DNA from: Polyangiaceae bacterium
Lineage (GTDB): Bacteria; Myxococcota_A; Polyangia; Polyangiales; Polyangiaceae
Assembly: GCA_009781005.1 (NCBI GenBank)
Contig: WQYX01000047.1
Span: 1 to 33,413 of the forward strand
Length of the DNA: 33,413 nucleotides
Reading direction: 5' to 3'
Part shown: one piece after another, positions 24,225-32,059 of the stretch
Layout: the number at the start of each line of letters is the position of its first letter
Position numbering within the stretch: position 1 is the stretch's first letter
Translations under genes and position numbers: made by a program
Notes under the pieces: generated by a model
Databases searched by the model: none
Told to the model about the DNA's origin: nothing
The model's input: only the letters and a program-made list of their open reading frames with translations

Positions 24225-24350
24225 CGAGAATCCTATCGGTGGACGCAGTTGGTCGAGCAAGTGCACGAGCGTGTGGGCGATCGAGCCCAAGTCGTTCATC
24301 TGCTCGATAGCGAAGCAGACGCCTACCTAATTGCCAGGTCGATCGTCGCA
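24225..24350 (+). pseudogene. internal fragment of an IS4/Tn5-type transposase
   Basis: The frame reads ESYRWTQLVEQVHERVGD and then VVHLLDSEADAYLIARSIVA. This matches the segment around the second catalytic Asp of IS4/Tn5-like transposases, usually DREADxY; here DSEADAY. Neither the N-terminal part nor the end of the gene is present, and the fragment overlaps the 3' end of the convergent VWA gene. It could come from the same IS type as the C-terminal tail at 2607-2852. Confidence 0.65.
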
Positions 24351-26078
24351 CCCGAAGACCACTTCAGTGAGGCCACTTTGGCGAGCTAGGTCACATGTGT
24401 CTGCACAGAACTGGATTCTCGTCGGCGCTGCGAAATTGTCGAAGTGCCAGCCGTCTGCCATGGAGCAATCCGCGCTGTATGGGAGGAGGGTCTGTACAGC
24501 CTGCCCCGGAGGCGTGTACGCAACATCGACTTTATTGAAATCGAGCGTTCGACCGTCTGGCGGATTCGGTATATTGAAATCGCAGCTCACGACGTTACCG
24601 CGGATGGTATTCAACGCCGCGAGAAGCGCCGAGCTCGTATCCGCTGGATTGCTGGCGACGTCGACGGGGATGAGGGATGTGCCGCCCGCGTTCGCAAGTG
24701 TGGTGAGATTGGCAGTGTCCGGACCGACGCCAATCACGTACGTCGGGATCGTTGCCTCGACGCTTGCGATGGCATTGGCACTGGCTATCAGATTCGCGTC
24801 TGAGTTGATGTCGGCGTAGTCCTGCAGCGGGTCAGCGCCATTGATGCAGCCCAGACGATTCGGAGCAGGAAGATAGGAACAACAATACGGCTCGCCATCC
24901 GTGATAAGGACAATGACCGTCCTTCCTTCTGGGTGCGCGGCGCTGATCGCATGTGCTTGATAAATGGCTCCGTTGACCGCGGCAAGCGTGGGGGTATCCG
25001 CTCTCAGCGGCAAATGGGTGTCGATCGCAGACCTGAATGCCGTGTCGTTCGGAAGCGCGGTGAGCGGTACATTTGCGGTGTAGTAATCCGACGCGTTGCA
25101 TGAATTCGCTGTGTTCGGGAAGAACGTGAGAGCGGCGTTGATGCCCGCGGAGCCATTGTTGGCGAAGAAAGCCTCGATGGCATTGGTAACAGGAACCCAG
25201 CGTTCTTGAGGATCGTAGCTCGTATTCTCCCCCAGATCACCCATGGTGCCGGATCTATCGAGCATGACGACCAGGTTCTCGGGGGCAAACTCAACGGGGA
25301 CTGCCAACTCGCTTGCCACCAAGCAGGCGTCGTCTGGCGGCATAGTACACAAGATGTTGCACGTTACGGGATCGAACAAGCAGCCGGCCTCCAGATCCGC
25401 TTCGGTGACACCACCATTCCCGCAGTCGCAGGTGCCCGCGTCAGGGGTGCACCCACAATCGAAACGGATGTCGCCCGCTGCCGTATCGGCGGGTGTGGTG
25501 GCAGTTGCACAGCTCATGAAGTTCCAGGATTTGGAGGCATTCACAGTGTTGCAGAGGACATGATTGATATTCGGGCCTGGATTCAATACATCATTGGCAG
25601 ACTGATTCGGGAAGGCCTGCGTGGCAACGTCCTTGGAGTCGTAGCAGGTGAAGTTGTGCGTCCCATCATTGAGCTGCGTCCCTCCACAATCAGGCTCCGA
25701 GAAGAGCGCATAGGAGAAATCCCAATTCGCCGTTGGGAAGTCCGCAGAGGGGCAGAGGCCCGTGATCGCGGCGGGGACACCATTGGCGTCCACGAGACTG
25801 CCATCCGCATTGAAGTTGAAACATGGGCATGCATCTCCCGCGTCCGTACCTGCTTCCACGTCAGGGGTCAGCGACGGGTTGCATCGGTACTTGGGATCAG
25901 GTGCTGGCCGTGAGCCGCAGATGCGGACAGAGTTGCCGGTGAAATCGCCTCCCGAGAGGGTAAATGTCATCGTGGCATTTCCGTTGCTGCCGCCCCTATT
26001 GTCATTCGTCGAACTCGAAGAACACGCAAAAATCAGTGCGGCGACAAGTGCCGGCACGAATGCAATACAGCCTTTCAT
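24327..26078 (-). CDS. VWA-domain lipoprotein
   Basis: The 583-residue protein starts at the ATG at 26078 with GGAGGA upstream. The leader ends ALIFAC, a lipobox, then a Ser/Asn/Gly linker. Residues about 30-280 are Cys-rich (many CxC and CxxC pairs, probably disulfides). A von Willebrand A domain follows: LVVMLDRSGTMG supplies the DxSGT metal site, with the conserved Thr near RADTPTLAA and the Asp in VLITDGEP. Substrate binding is through a metal ion at this MIDAS. It is probably displayed on the cell surface and acts in adhesion or complex assembly. Its GC content looks lower than that of its neighbours, hinting at a different origin. Confidence 0.9.
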   Translation of the reverse strand: MKGCIAFVPALVAALIFACSSSSTNDNRGGSNGNATMTFTLSGGDFTGNSVRICGSRPAPDPKYRCNPSLTPDVEAGTDAGDACPCFNFNADGSLVDANGVPAAITGLCPSADFPTANWDFSYALFSEPDCGGTQLNDGTHNFTCYDSKDVATQAFPNQSANDVLNPGPNINHVLCNTVNASKSWNFMSCATATTPADTAAGDIRFDCGCTPDAGTCDCGNGGVTEADLEAGCLFDPVTCNILCTMPPDDACLVASELAVPVEFAPENLVVMLDRSGTMGDLGENTSYDPQERWVPVTNAIEAFFANNGSAGINAALTFFPNTANSCNASDYYTANVPLTALPNDTAFRSAIDTHLPLRADTPTLAAVNGAIYQAHAISAAHPEGRTVIVLITDGEPYCCSYLPAPNRLGCINGADPLQDYADINSDANLIASANAIASVEATIPTYVIGVGPDTANLTTLANAGGTSLIPVDVASNPADTSSALLAALNTIRGNVVSCDFNIPNPPDGRTLDFNKVDVAYTPPGQAVQTLLPYSADCSMADGWHFDNFAAPTRIQFCADTCDLARQSGLTEVVFGCDDRPGN

Positions 26079-26147
26079 GGGGTCCTCCCATTCGGTGGAG
26101 GTTGCAATATCCATTCCGCGACCTCAGCAATTTGTTCCCACCATCTT

Positions 26148-26351
26148 TCACCGGGCGACCGCGTACACGTCGATCTCATGCTCGAAACCGGTCGCATGCA
26201 CCAAGCTCGCGTGCAGCTTGCCCATGTGGGCGCGCCCGTTGCCGGCAATCCGATCTACGGAGGAACGCCCGCGCGGCGGCTCATGTTGCATGTTGCATCT
26301 ATCGCGTTTCCACACCCGCGGACCGGCAGGCGCTGTAGAACACGCTCTTAG
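26148..26351 (+). pseudogene. C-terminal remnant of an RluA-type pseudouridine synthase
   Basis: The frame encodes VDLMLETGRMHQARVQLAHV and then GAPVAGNPIYGG and LHVASIAFPHPRTG. This matches the LETGRTHQIRVHLxxxGxPVxGDxxYG block near the end of RluA-family RNA pseudouridine synthases. The catalytic HRLD part is missing and no start exists. The frame ends at a TAG formed at the end remnant of element A. It is a decayed fragment. Confidence 0.75.
26324..26347 (+). repeat. end remnant of element A
   Basis: GGCAGGCGCTGTAGAACACG followed by CTC resembles the right end of element A copy 2 (AGCAGGCTGTCGAACACGCTC) and is followed by TTA, as that copy is. Only about 24 bases of the element remain. 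The TTA, read on the minus strand, is the TAA stop of the gene at 26348-26755. Confidence 0.5.
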
Positions 26352-26755
26352 ACGGTTTTCACGAACCCCATGTCGCCGAAACTGTCGAGCGGACCACCGG
26401 ACATCCCGGCTTCCTCCGCAGCGGGAACATGCTCCTCGGGAGGGGCGGCGGCCTGCGTGCGCGGCCGTCGCTTCGAACGCGTCGGACGCGACTGTGATCC
26501 GTCCTTCGCGGGCTCCGAGCGGGGCAAGATGGGCGTCGTCGGCGGCTCATCGTCGTCCGCGGAACCCGCCGGCGCGAGCGACGTCGACGCGCACTGCATT
26601 CGCGCCGGCGGCGGCGGACGCGACGAGAGCGTGCCGCTCGACATCGAGGAAGGTTCGTCGTCGGCATCGTGCACGGGTGACTCGGCGACGACGTCGTGGA
26701 CGTCGATGAAGCCGCGGCCGGTGAATGATGCAACAGTCTCGAGTGAAAGCTTCAT
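26348..26755 (-). CDS. disordered acidic protein, unknown function
   Basis: The 135-residue protein begins MKLSLETVASFTGRGFIDVH and continues with a long Pro/Ser/Glu/Ala-rich region that should be disordered. It has no Cys pairs apart from one Cys, no signal peptide and no membrane segment, and ends GPLDSFGDMGFVKTV. The ordered first 20 and last 20 residues may be binding motifs. I recognise no family. The stop codon coincides with the TTA target site next to an element A end, and element D starts 16 bases upstream of the ATG, so mobile DNA surrounds the gene on both sides. Confidence 0.5.
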   Translation of the reverse strand: MKLSLETVASFTGRGFIDVHDVVAESPVHDADDEPSSMSSGTLSSRPPPPARMQCASTSLAPAGSADDDEPPTTPILPRSEPAKDGSQSRPTRSKRRPRTQAAAPPEEHVPAAEEAGMSGGPLDSFGDMGFVKTV

Positions 26756-26770
26756 TCAGGCACCCGGCGA

Positions 26771-26949
26771 GCCCGGATCATTCATGACGCGATTGCGATA
26801 GGCGGCCGAGACCGCAGCGAGAAGGGCGCACGCCGCATCGCAGGACCGAGGCGTACTGTAACGTACGCCGCAGGTCCGAGAAGCACCGTACGTCCTTCGC
26901 AGCAAGTGGATCGGCTCTTCTAAGCGGAGTCGTCATGAATGATCCGGGC
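26771..26949. mobile_element. element D, long copy (179 bp)
   Basis: The ends are inverted: GCCCGGATCATTCATGACGC at the left, ending GTCATGAATGATCCGGGC at the right. GA follows and precedes it (26769-26770 and 26950-26951), a possible 2-bp duplication. The interior carries another palindrome around GGCGTACTGTAACGTACGCC. A 69-bp short copy with the same ends and a shared centre (GGCCGAGACCGC) lies at 32499-32567. No protein is encoded. Confidence 0.75.
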
Positions 26950-26951
26950 GA

Positions 26952-27093
26952 GAGAGCTGCCGCTGAGCGTGCGCGGCAGACGTGTCAGCAGCGAATGCTA
27001 TTCTATTTTATAAAATTCGTCGCAGCACGCTGATGGGTCACGCTCGTGTGCACAGCTAGCGCTGGCACGTGTATTGCCGGCGCTCTCGGATCA
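26952..27093. other. spacer with a 12-bp AT palindrome
   Basis: ATTTTATAAAAT at 27005-27016 is a perfect AT-only palindrome, rare in this GC-rich window, lying downstream of pheA. It could be part of a terminator or an operator; the sequence does not decide. Nothing else stands out. Confidence 0.3.
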
Positions 27094-28287
27094 TCACGCT
27101 GTCTTCGCTTTCTTCGGAGCGCGCGAAACAGACTTAGAAACTTTCGCGACAGCAGCGAGTCCGTTGGCGCGCGGATAACTGCCAACGACTTTGACGAAGG
27201 TCACGTTCTTCTTCACCGCCGCGAGCGCGCGCACGAGCGCCGGATCGGTTCTGTGCCCCTCGACGTCGACGAGAAAGACATACTGCCAAGCTCTCTTCCT
27301 GCTCGGACGCGACTCGATGCGAGAGAGGTTGACACCGGCATTCTCGAAGTCCGTGAGCACGCGACGCAGAGCGCCCTGATGGTGGGTCACGCCAAACGCG
27401 ATCGTCGTTCGATCCTTGCCAGTGGGCTTCGCGTCTTCGCGCGCGAGCACCACGAAGCGCGTCGCATTCTCGGGGCGGTCTTGGACGTTACGCTGAAGGA
27501 TGGGCACGCCGTAGATCTCCGACGCGATCTCGGCGGCGATCGCGGCGGAATGTTCGTCTGCACGCATCTCGCGCACGGCCGCTGCCGTGGACGTGGACGT
27601 GGTCTGGACGACCTGCGCGCGCGGAAGGTGCTTGGCAATCCACTCGCGCGACTGCGCAAGCGCCTGCGGATGCGAGTACACCGTCGTGATCGACGCGAGC
27701 GAAGGCGCACTGGAAAGCAGGCAGTGCGCAACGGGCAAGACGTACTCTTGACGAATCATGAGCCGGCCTTCGAGCAGAGCGTCGGACGTCGTGCTCACGG
27801 CGCCTTCCGTCGAGTTCTCGAAAGGCACGACACCATAAATGACGTCGCGGCTCTCCACCGCCTCGAAAACGGCCTCGATGGTCGCGCACTCGCGGTAGCG
27901 CGCCGACAGTCCGAACAAGTGCCGCGCGGCCATCTGCGTGTACGTGCCCTCCGGTCCAAAGTACGCAACGCGAAGCGGCTCTTCGACCGAGAGACACGCG
28001 CTCATGACTTCACGGAAGACGGCGCGAATGGCGTCACGCGGAAAGCGCCCTTCACCGCGCTGCACGAGCCGCTCGAGGACCAAACGCTCTCGTTCGGGAT
28101 CGTGGAAGACTTCGACAGCGGCCGCGCGCTTGGCGACGGCTATCTCTTTGGCGACGTTGGCGCGCCGCGCGAGCAGATCGAGAATACGGTCGTCAATGGT
28201 GTCGATGCGAGCGCGCGCACCGCCTAACTTGGGTGCGGCGGACGCGGCCTCGGCCTGCAATTTCTTCGATTTTGAAAGGGACTTCAC
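27094..28287 (-). CDS. pheA: bifunctional chorismate mutase / prephenate dehydratase (P-protein)
   Basis: The 397-residue protein has the P-protein order. An N-terminal AroQ-type chorismate mutase helix bundle comes first (RIDTIDDRILDLLARRANVA, about 25-105). The prephenate dehydratase domain follows (VAYFGPEGTYTQMAARHLFG, PFENSTEGAV, TSTSTAAAV). Last is a C-terminal ACT domain with GALRRVLTDFENAGVNLSRI and ESRPS, which binds phenylalanine for feedback inhibition. It makes phenylpyruvate from chorismate. A Lys/Arg-rich tail follows the ACT domain. The start is a GTG at 28287, divergent from a small membrane-protein gene at 28321 with only 33 bases between. Confidence 0.95.
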   Translation of the reverse strand: MKSLSKSKKLQAEAASAAPKLGGARARIDTIDDRILDLLARRANVAKEIAVAKRAAAVEVFHDPERERLVLERLVQRGEGRFPRDAIRAVFREVMSACLSVEEPLRVAYFGPEGTYTQMAARHLFGLSARYRECATIEAVFEAVESRDVIYGVVPFENSTEGAVSTTSDALLEGRLMIRQEYVLPVAHCLLSSAPSLASITTVYSHPQALAQSREWIAKHLPRAQVVQTTSTSTAAAVREMRADEHSAAIAAEIASEIYGVPILQRNVQDRPENATRFVVLAREDAKPTGKDRTTIAFGVTHHQGALRRVLTDFENAGVNLSRIESRPSRKRAWQYVFLVDVEGHRTDPALVRALAAVKKNVTFVKVVGSYPRANGLAAVAKVSKSVSRAPKKAKTA

Positions 28288-28320
28288 GGCGGCATCCTCG
28301 CACGACTAAGGTGCGCGCGT

Positions 28321-28503
28321 ATGCCCGAAGTCAATGTGCTGGTTGCCGTCACGGCCGTTGTGGTCGTAGGCCTCGTGGTTTGGGTGGCCGCGGTCCTTCT
28401 CACGGCAAAAGAGCCTTGGGCTCGCCCCGCAACGCCGGCGCCGAAACCCGGCGACGTGGACGGCGACGTTTCGGCATCCTCCTCCGACCGCGGAGACGCG
28501 TGA
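28321..28503 (+). CDS. small single-pass membrane protein
   Basis: The 60-residue protein has one hydrophobic helix (VLVAVTAVVVVGLVVWVAAVL, split here as about residues 6-26) near the N-terminus and a Pro/Asp/Ser-rich tail of about 30 residues. There is no lipobox. An AAGGTG lies upstream of the ATG. It diverges from pheA. No family is recognised, but the layout is ordinary for small inner-membrane proteins and the codon use is like that of the neighbours. Confidence 0.55.
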   Translation: MPEVNVLVAVTAVVVVGLVVWVAAVLLTAKEPWARPATPAPKPGDVDGDVSASSSDRGDA

Positions 28504-28541
28504 GCGGCTTATCCTCCAAACAAATTAGGGCATGTTTACCA

Positions 28542-28562
28542 ATGCGTGCATGATGCACGCAT
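28542..28562. promoter_or_regulatory. perfect 10-1-10 palindrome
   Basis: ATGCGTGCAT and ATGCACGCAT are exact reverse complements around one G. The geometry and the CATGATG centre match the palindrome at 5209-5229, although the outer bases differ completely. It lies just before the GACG-rich repeat at 28570. It may be an operator or a hairpin. Confidence 0.4.
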
Positions 28563-28569
28563 GCAAGTC

Positions 28570-28658
28570 GTTCACGTCGCCGTCAAAGACCACGTCAACG
28601 ATCGCGTCGCCATCAACAACGACGTCTTTCGTAGTCGTCGACGTTGACGGCGACGAAC
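28570..28658. repeat. GACG/CGTC-rich intergenic repeat, copy 3
   Basis: The block runs from GTTCACGTCGCCGTCAAAGA to GTTGACGGCGACGAAC, inverted arms as in the copy at 23363-23444, of which it is partly the reverse complement. No protein is encoded. Confidence 0.65.
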
Positions 28659-28738
28659 CTCCACTCGGAAGCGAGTAGTCGTCAAGCGGACTCAGCGCTT
28701 TGTGAAAATCGCTAACATTGCGGGCAAACACCTTCTTA

Positions 28739-29055
28739 GAGCGTGTAGGGCAGCCGTCGCGAGCGAATCGAGGCTAGGGCCTGTCCCTGGATTCCGGACC
28801 GAGGCGGCGAGAGCGCGTTTTGCGCGGGATTCGAGGCGCGAGGAGGAGGCGTACGGAAGTACGTCGACGACGAGCAACGACGAAGATCGCCGCCAATCAC
28901 GTTTGCCGCCGAGTCCGCCGACGTGGAGTCGAATTCAGGGACAGGCCCTAAGGCGGAGCGCGAGGAGCCCGCGTAAACGTACTTTTCGTACGTGCGCAGG
29001 CACCGCAGCGCCTAACCGACGAATCGATTCGCGCAGCAGGCTGTCGAACACGCTC
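28739..29055 (-). mobile_element. element A, copy 2, split by element C
   Basis: The left end GAGCGTGTAGGGCAGCC and the right end GAACACGCTC are flanked by TTA (28736-28738 and 29056-29058), a 3-bp TNA duplication. Relative to copy 1 it is inverted. At its TA (28775-28776) element C is inserted; removing C and one TA restores a run matching copy 1 (CGAGGCTAGGGCGGAGCG with one substitution). Its right edge abuts element B copy 2. It encodes no protein. Confidence 0.85.
28777..28948. mobile_element. element C, inserted in element A (172 bp)
   Basis: Inverted ends GGGCCTGTCCCTGGATTC and GAATTCAGGGACAGGCCC (one mismatch) are flanked by TA on both sides (28775-28776, 28949-28950). TA duplication is typical of the IS630/Tc1-mariner group and of the IS427 branch of IS5. 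The interior has an imperfect palindrome around GTACGGAAGTACGTCGACGA. No protein is encoded. One copy in the window. Confidence 0.85.
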
Positions 29056-29059
29056 TTAG

Positions 29060-29238
29060 CACTCCTGCCGGAAGTATTCCGGCAGGAGTGAGCAAAGCCG
29101 CGGGAGCGGCTTTTCGGAGGGGTGAATTGCCCGCGAAAGCGGGCAAGAGGGGGCGCCGCGCCTCCTTGAGACAAGGGAACACGACGGGTTTCCGCGTAGC
29201 GCAAACGCGTAGCCCGGAACGAAGTTCCGGCAGTAGCG
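29060..29238 (-). mobile_element. element B, copy 2: hairpin-chain miniature element
   Basis: The 179-bp element is the reverse complement of copy 1 (12900-13079) with scattered changes. It is flanked by TTAG on both sides (29056-29059 and 29239-29242; CTAA on the minus strand), a YTAR duplication. The terminal hairpin is CACTCCTGCCGGAA paired with TTCCGGCAGGAGTG, fully complementary. Compared with copy 1, one A-T pair has become C-G, a compensatory change. Read on the minus strand, the element begins immediately after the TAA stop of the spermidine-synthase-like gene, in the same orientation relative to its host gene as copy 1. Confidence 0.85.
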
Positions 29239-30807
29239 TTAGGGTGGATCCTGAAACCGCAGCACCTGTCGCCATTCGGGAATCATGTTGTCGTCCGTGA
29301 CGAGGGTGGCCGATTGCGTGCGCGCGAGGATGCTCTGACGTGACTCGAGTCCGTCATCGGTTGGCGCCCGGTGAATGCCGTCCGCATACGCAAGGAGATC
29401 ATCGAAGAATTTCCGGCCGTCCTCGGTGGAGCGGTCAATCGCGGGTTGGCCATCGAATTCGAAATCCGAGAGCGTCCTTTCCCATCGACCTTTATCGAAA
29501 ATGAGTGGGGAGTCGCTTACGGCCATGAAGTTGTAGACGCGCATGGCATAAGGAAACACCGTAGCCGCGGTCTTTTGCACGTCCGCAGACGACGTCGTGT
29601 TGAAATAGAAAAGACCGCCCGGCAAGAGGTGATCTCGTGCAAGCTCCATGAACTCCTGCGAGAGGAGATTCGTCGCGTTCGAGCGCCAATGCCACGTCGT
29701 GTTCATGACGATGACATCGAACTTGTCATTCGGGTGGCGATGAAGCCAGCGCCGGCCATCGTCAATCACGATGTCCACCTTGGGATCATGCAAGATCCCC
29801 GCAACCTCGGGGTGCCCCGCGATGACCTTCAAATACCCAGGGTTGATTTCGATAATCGTGAGACGTGAAAGACCCGGCAGGTGCGCAATCACCGTTGCCC
29901 ACGAGCCAGACGCGAGACCAACCATAAGAATCTTCTTTGGCGCAGGGTGCATCGCGCCAATGGCATACGCACGCAAAATGCCATTGCGATCATGGATAAT
30001 GGACGTGTTGAAACGCCCGTCGTAAGCGCCGCCGCCGTAAACCGTGCCGTCGTCGGTGACCGTGATGACGCCGCTCTTATTCTCGATGATTTCGGCGAAA
30101 TGCGTATCGCTCGTGAAATTGGATTTGTAAAGAAGCCTCTCCCAAATCTGGCCCTGGGCGATGGGCGTGATGCGCACGACGAGCAGAGCCCCGAGGGCGA
30201 GCGCAACGGCGGCGCCGAGACGGGCGACCGCCTTGAGATCGGACAGCGTGATCAAGAGTAGAACGAGCAATAACCCGACGAGCGCGATGACGGCGCTAAT
30301 CGTTGCGATGGGCCAGAGATCGAACAAAACGAAGCCCGTCACGAGACTGCCCGCCGACGATCCGATGATATTTGCAAGATACACGTAACTGAGCTTCTGC
30401 CCCGCGCGATCATCCGGCTTGATGCCGAAATGGCTGACGAGCGGGAGGATCGCACCGAGCAATGCGGCCGCGAGCGCAACGACGGCGAGCGCCGGTGGCC
30501 AATCCCATCGTGCAGCCGACCAACCGAAGAACGGCACGACCATCCATGCGACGAGGTTCGCGACGAACGCGAAGGCGGCGAGCGCGCGGAGCTGCCGCGC
30601 GTCGCCAGCTTTCGTCTGATCCTTGCAGAATACACCGCTCGCGCGCGATCCCATCGCAAGACCAAAGAGGTAGGCCGCAAGAAGCAACCCGAACGCGCCG
30701 GGCAGTCCCCAGCTCGCGAACGCGATCACGCGATACCAGAGGATCTCGTACGAGAGCGCGATGAAACCGCTCACGCCGGCGACGAGCAAGGCAAGACCGA
30801 AGCTCAC
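29239..30807 (-). CDS. MFS-like half plus spermidine-synthase-like domain, second of a split pair
   Basis: The 522-residue protein has about six or seven hydrophobic helices (SGFIALSYEILWYRVIAF, LLLAAYLFGLAMGSRASG, LSYVYLANIIGSSAGSLVTG). From about residue 280 there is a Rossmann-type methyltransferase/spermidine-synthase-like domain (ILMVGLASGSWATV, TIIEINPGY, VIDDGRRWL, DVIVMNTTWHWRSN). In true spermidine synthases a catalytic Asp follows the position of DVIVMNT; here it is Asn/Thr, so polyamine synthesis is doubtful. The start GTG overlaps the stop of the previous gene as GTGA. The two proteins together correspond to the single-chain fused MFS/spermidine synthase-like family. Substrate unknown. 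Confidence 0.8.
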   Translation of the reverse strand: MSFGLALLVAGVSGFIALSYEILWYRVIAFASWGLPGAFGLLLAAYLFGLAMGSRASGVFCKDQTKAGDARQLRALAAFAFVANLVAWMVVPFFGWSAARWDWPPALAVVALAAALLGAILPLVSHFGIKPDDRAGQKLSYVYLANIIGSSAGSLVTGFVLFDLWPIATISAVIALVGLLLVLLLITLSDLKAVARLGAAVALALGALLVVRITPIAQGQIWERLLYKSNFTSDTHFAEIIENKSGVITVTDDGTVYGGGAYDGRFNTSIIHDRNGILRAYAIGAMHPAPKKILMVGLASGSWATVIAHLPGLSRLTIIEINPGYLKVIAGHPEVAGILHDPKVDIVIDDGRRWLHRHPNDKFDVIVMNTTWHWRSNATNLLSQEFMELARDHLLPGGLFYFNTTSSADVQKTAATVFPYAMRVYNFMAVSDSPLIFDKGRWERTLSDFEFDGQPAIDRSTEDGRKFFDDLLAYADGIHRAPTDDGLESRQSILARTQSATLVTDDNMIPEWRQVLRFQDPP

Positions 30808-31475
30808 GGCTGCACCTGCTGCGTAGCTTCTTCCGAGGCGGCCGCGTGCACGCGCGCGAAGGTTTGCGCAATCTCGGAGGGGCGCATCGTGCGCCGGTGA
30901 GCCACATACGCGAGCAAGCTCACCGTCACGTTGAGCAACGCCGCGATGCGAACCGATCCCGCTTGCCCGGCGCGACCCAAGATGAAGAGCACCGATGCCG
31001 CGGACGCGAACGCGGAGCCAAGGGTGTTGACGAAGTAGAGCGTGCCGACGCTCTTACCGACGTTGCCGCTGGACCGGACGAGATGCGCAACGAGGAGCGG
31101 CAGCGTGCTTCCCATGAGCAGCGTTGGAACGAGCACGAGGAGGAACGTGACGAAGAACGTCGCGAGCGCGCTCATGCCGAGCGTGGCACGGCCGACCGCG
31201 TGAAACACCGCGAGCGACACCGTGCCGAAAAGACCGATGCCGAGCTCCACCAGCGAGAACAAGAGAAGCACCGGGCGCTTCGGTTCCTTCGAGACGACAC
31301 CGCCAGCAAGGCTGCCCAGGCCGAGGCCGAGCATGAACGCAGTCACCACCATCGTCACGCTCTCGACGTTGATTCCGTAGATGGCGTACAGCGCTCGCTG
31401 CCAAACGATCTGGTAGAGCAGCGCTGCAAAGCCAGAGAGCAAGAAGATGGTGTAGATCCACACGCGGCCAGGCAT
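30804..31475 (-). CDS. six-TM membrane protein, first half of the split MFS/spermidine-synthase-like pair
   Basis: The 223-residue protein has about six hydrophobic helices. FLLSGFAALLYQIVWQRALY and VTAFMLGLGLGSLAGG closely parallel the start of the downstream protein (SGFIALSYEILWYRVIAF, AAYLFGLAMGSRASG). The two genes thus look like tandem copies of one half-transporter, the second with a soluble domain attached. NTLGSAFASAASVLFIL near helix 5 is typical of the fused MFS/spermidine synthase family. The stop overlaps the next start (GTGA). It probably forms a complex with its neighbour in the inner membrane. Confidence 0.8.
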   Translation of the reverse strand: MPGRVWIYTIFLLSGFAALLYQIVWQRALYAIYGINVESVTMVVTAFMLGLGLGSLAGGVVSKEPKRPVLLLFSLVELGIGLFGTVSLAVFHAVGRATLGMSALATFFVTFLLVLVPTLLMGSTLPLLVAHLVRSSGNVGKSVGTLYFVNTLGSAFASAASVLFILGRAGQAGSVRIAALLNVTVSLLAYVAHRRTMRPSEIAQTFARVHAAASEEATQQVQP

Positions 31476-31555
31476 CCTGGCAGCCGACGCTACACCGGGC
31501 CGCCGAGCTCGCTCAAGTTTACGTTTCCTGCAGAGGGCCGCACCGCGCGCGTGAC

Positions 31556-31870
31556 ATGCTCTCGTCGCTGAAGATCTCCGGGTTCCGCTGTTTTTCGTCG
31601 CTCAGGGTCGACAACATGCGGCGCATCAACCTAATCGTCGGATTGAACAGTGCAGGAAGGACGTGCCTCCTCGAGGCGCTCGAGTTGCTGGTCAGCCGAA
31701 GCCCGGTATCTCTCATGCACGCAGCCTCTCGACGGAACGAATTGCTGACCCGCATAGATGATTATGATTACAACTTGACCCGGACATTCGGCACGCCTTT
31801 TATGGCGTCAGGCATCCATTGGCACTCACTTTCAAATCGAAACGAATGGGGAATGGGGGGGAGGAGGTGA
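31556..31870 (+). pseudogene. N-terminal remnant of an OLD/AAA_15-type ATPase
   Basis: The 104-residue frame starts MLSSLKISGFRCFSSLRVDN and continues RINLIVGLNSAGRTCLLEAL, a Walker A loop in which the invariant Lys is Arg (GRT in place of GKT/S). The family is normally about 350-450 residues with a Walker B and a switch histidine. Here the frame ends after about 95 recognisable residues, and the following 130 bases switch frame several times. It is a decayed ATPase, related in type to the intact one at 15636 but with a different N-terminus (no winged-helix part). Confidence 0.7.
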
Positions 31871-32059
31871 GGCGCAAGTTCGAGCCGAGATCGTTCGGCC
31901 GAAAATGACTCAGTTGCCATTCGGTCTGCCTGCTGTCAAAGGACTCGATGCGGCCGCAGCTATGCAGCAACGGCAGGCACATATGCGCCACCCACTGTTG
32001 AAGGGTTGGCCAGATCAAGTGCGCCGCACCTGGATCGAGAGGCAAAAAACGGGGGCGGT

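Noticed and set aside
29239..30807. True spermidine synthase
   Set aside because: The catalytic Asp region reads DVIVMNT and the GGGxG motif is GLASGS, so only the fold is shared.
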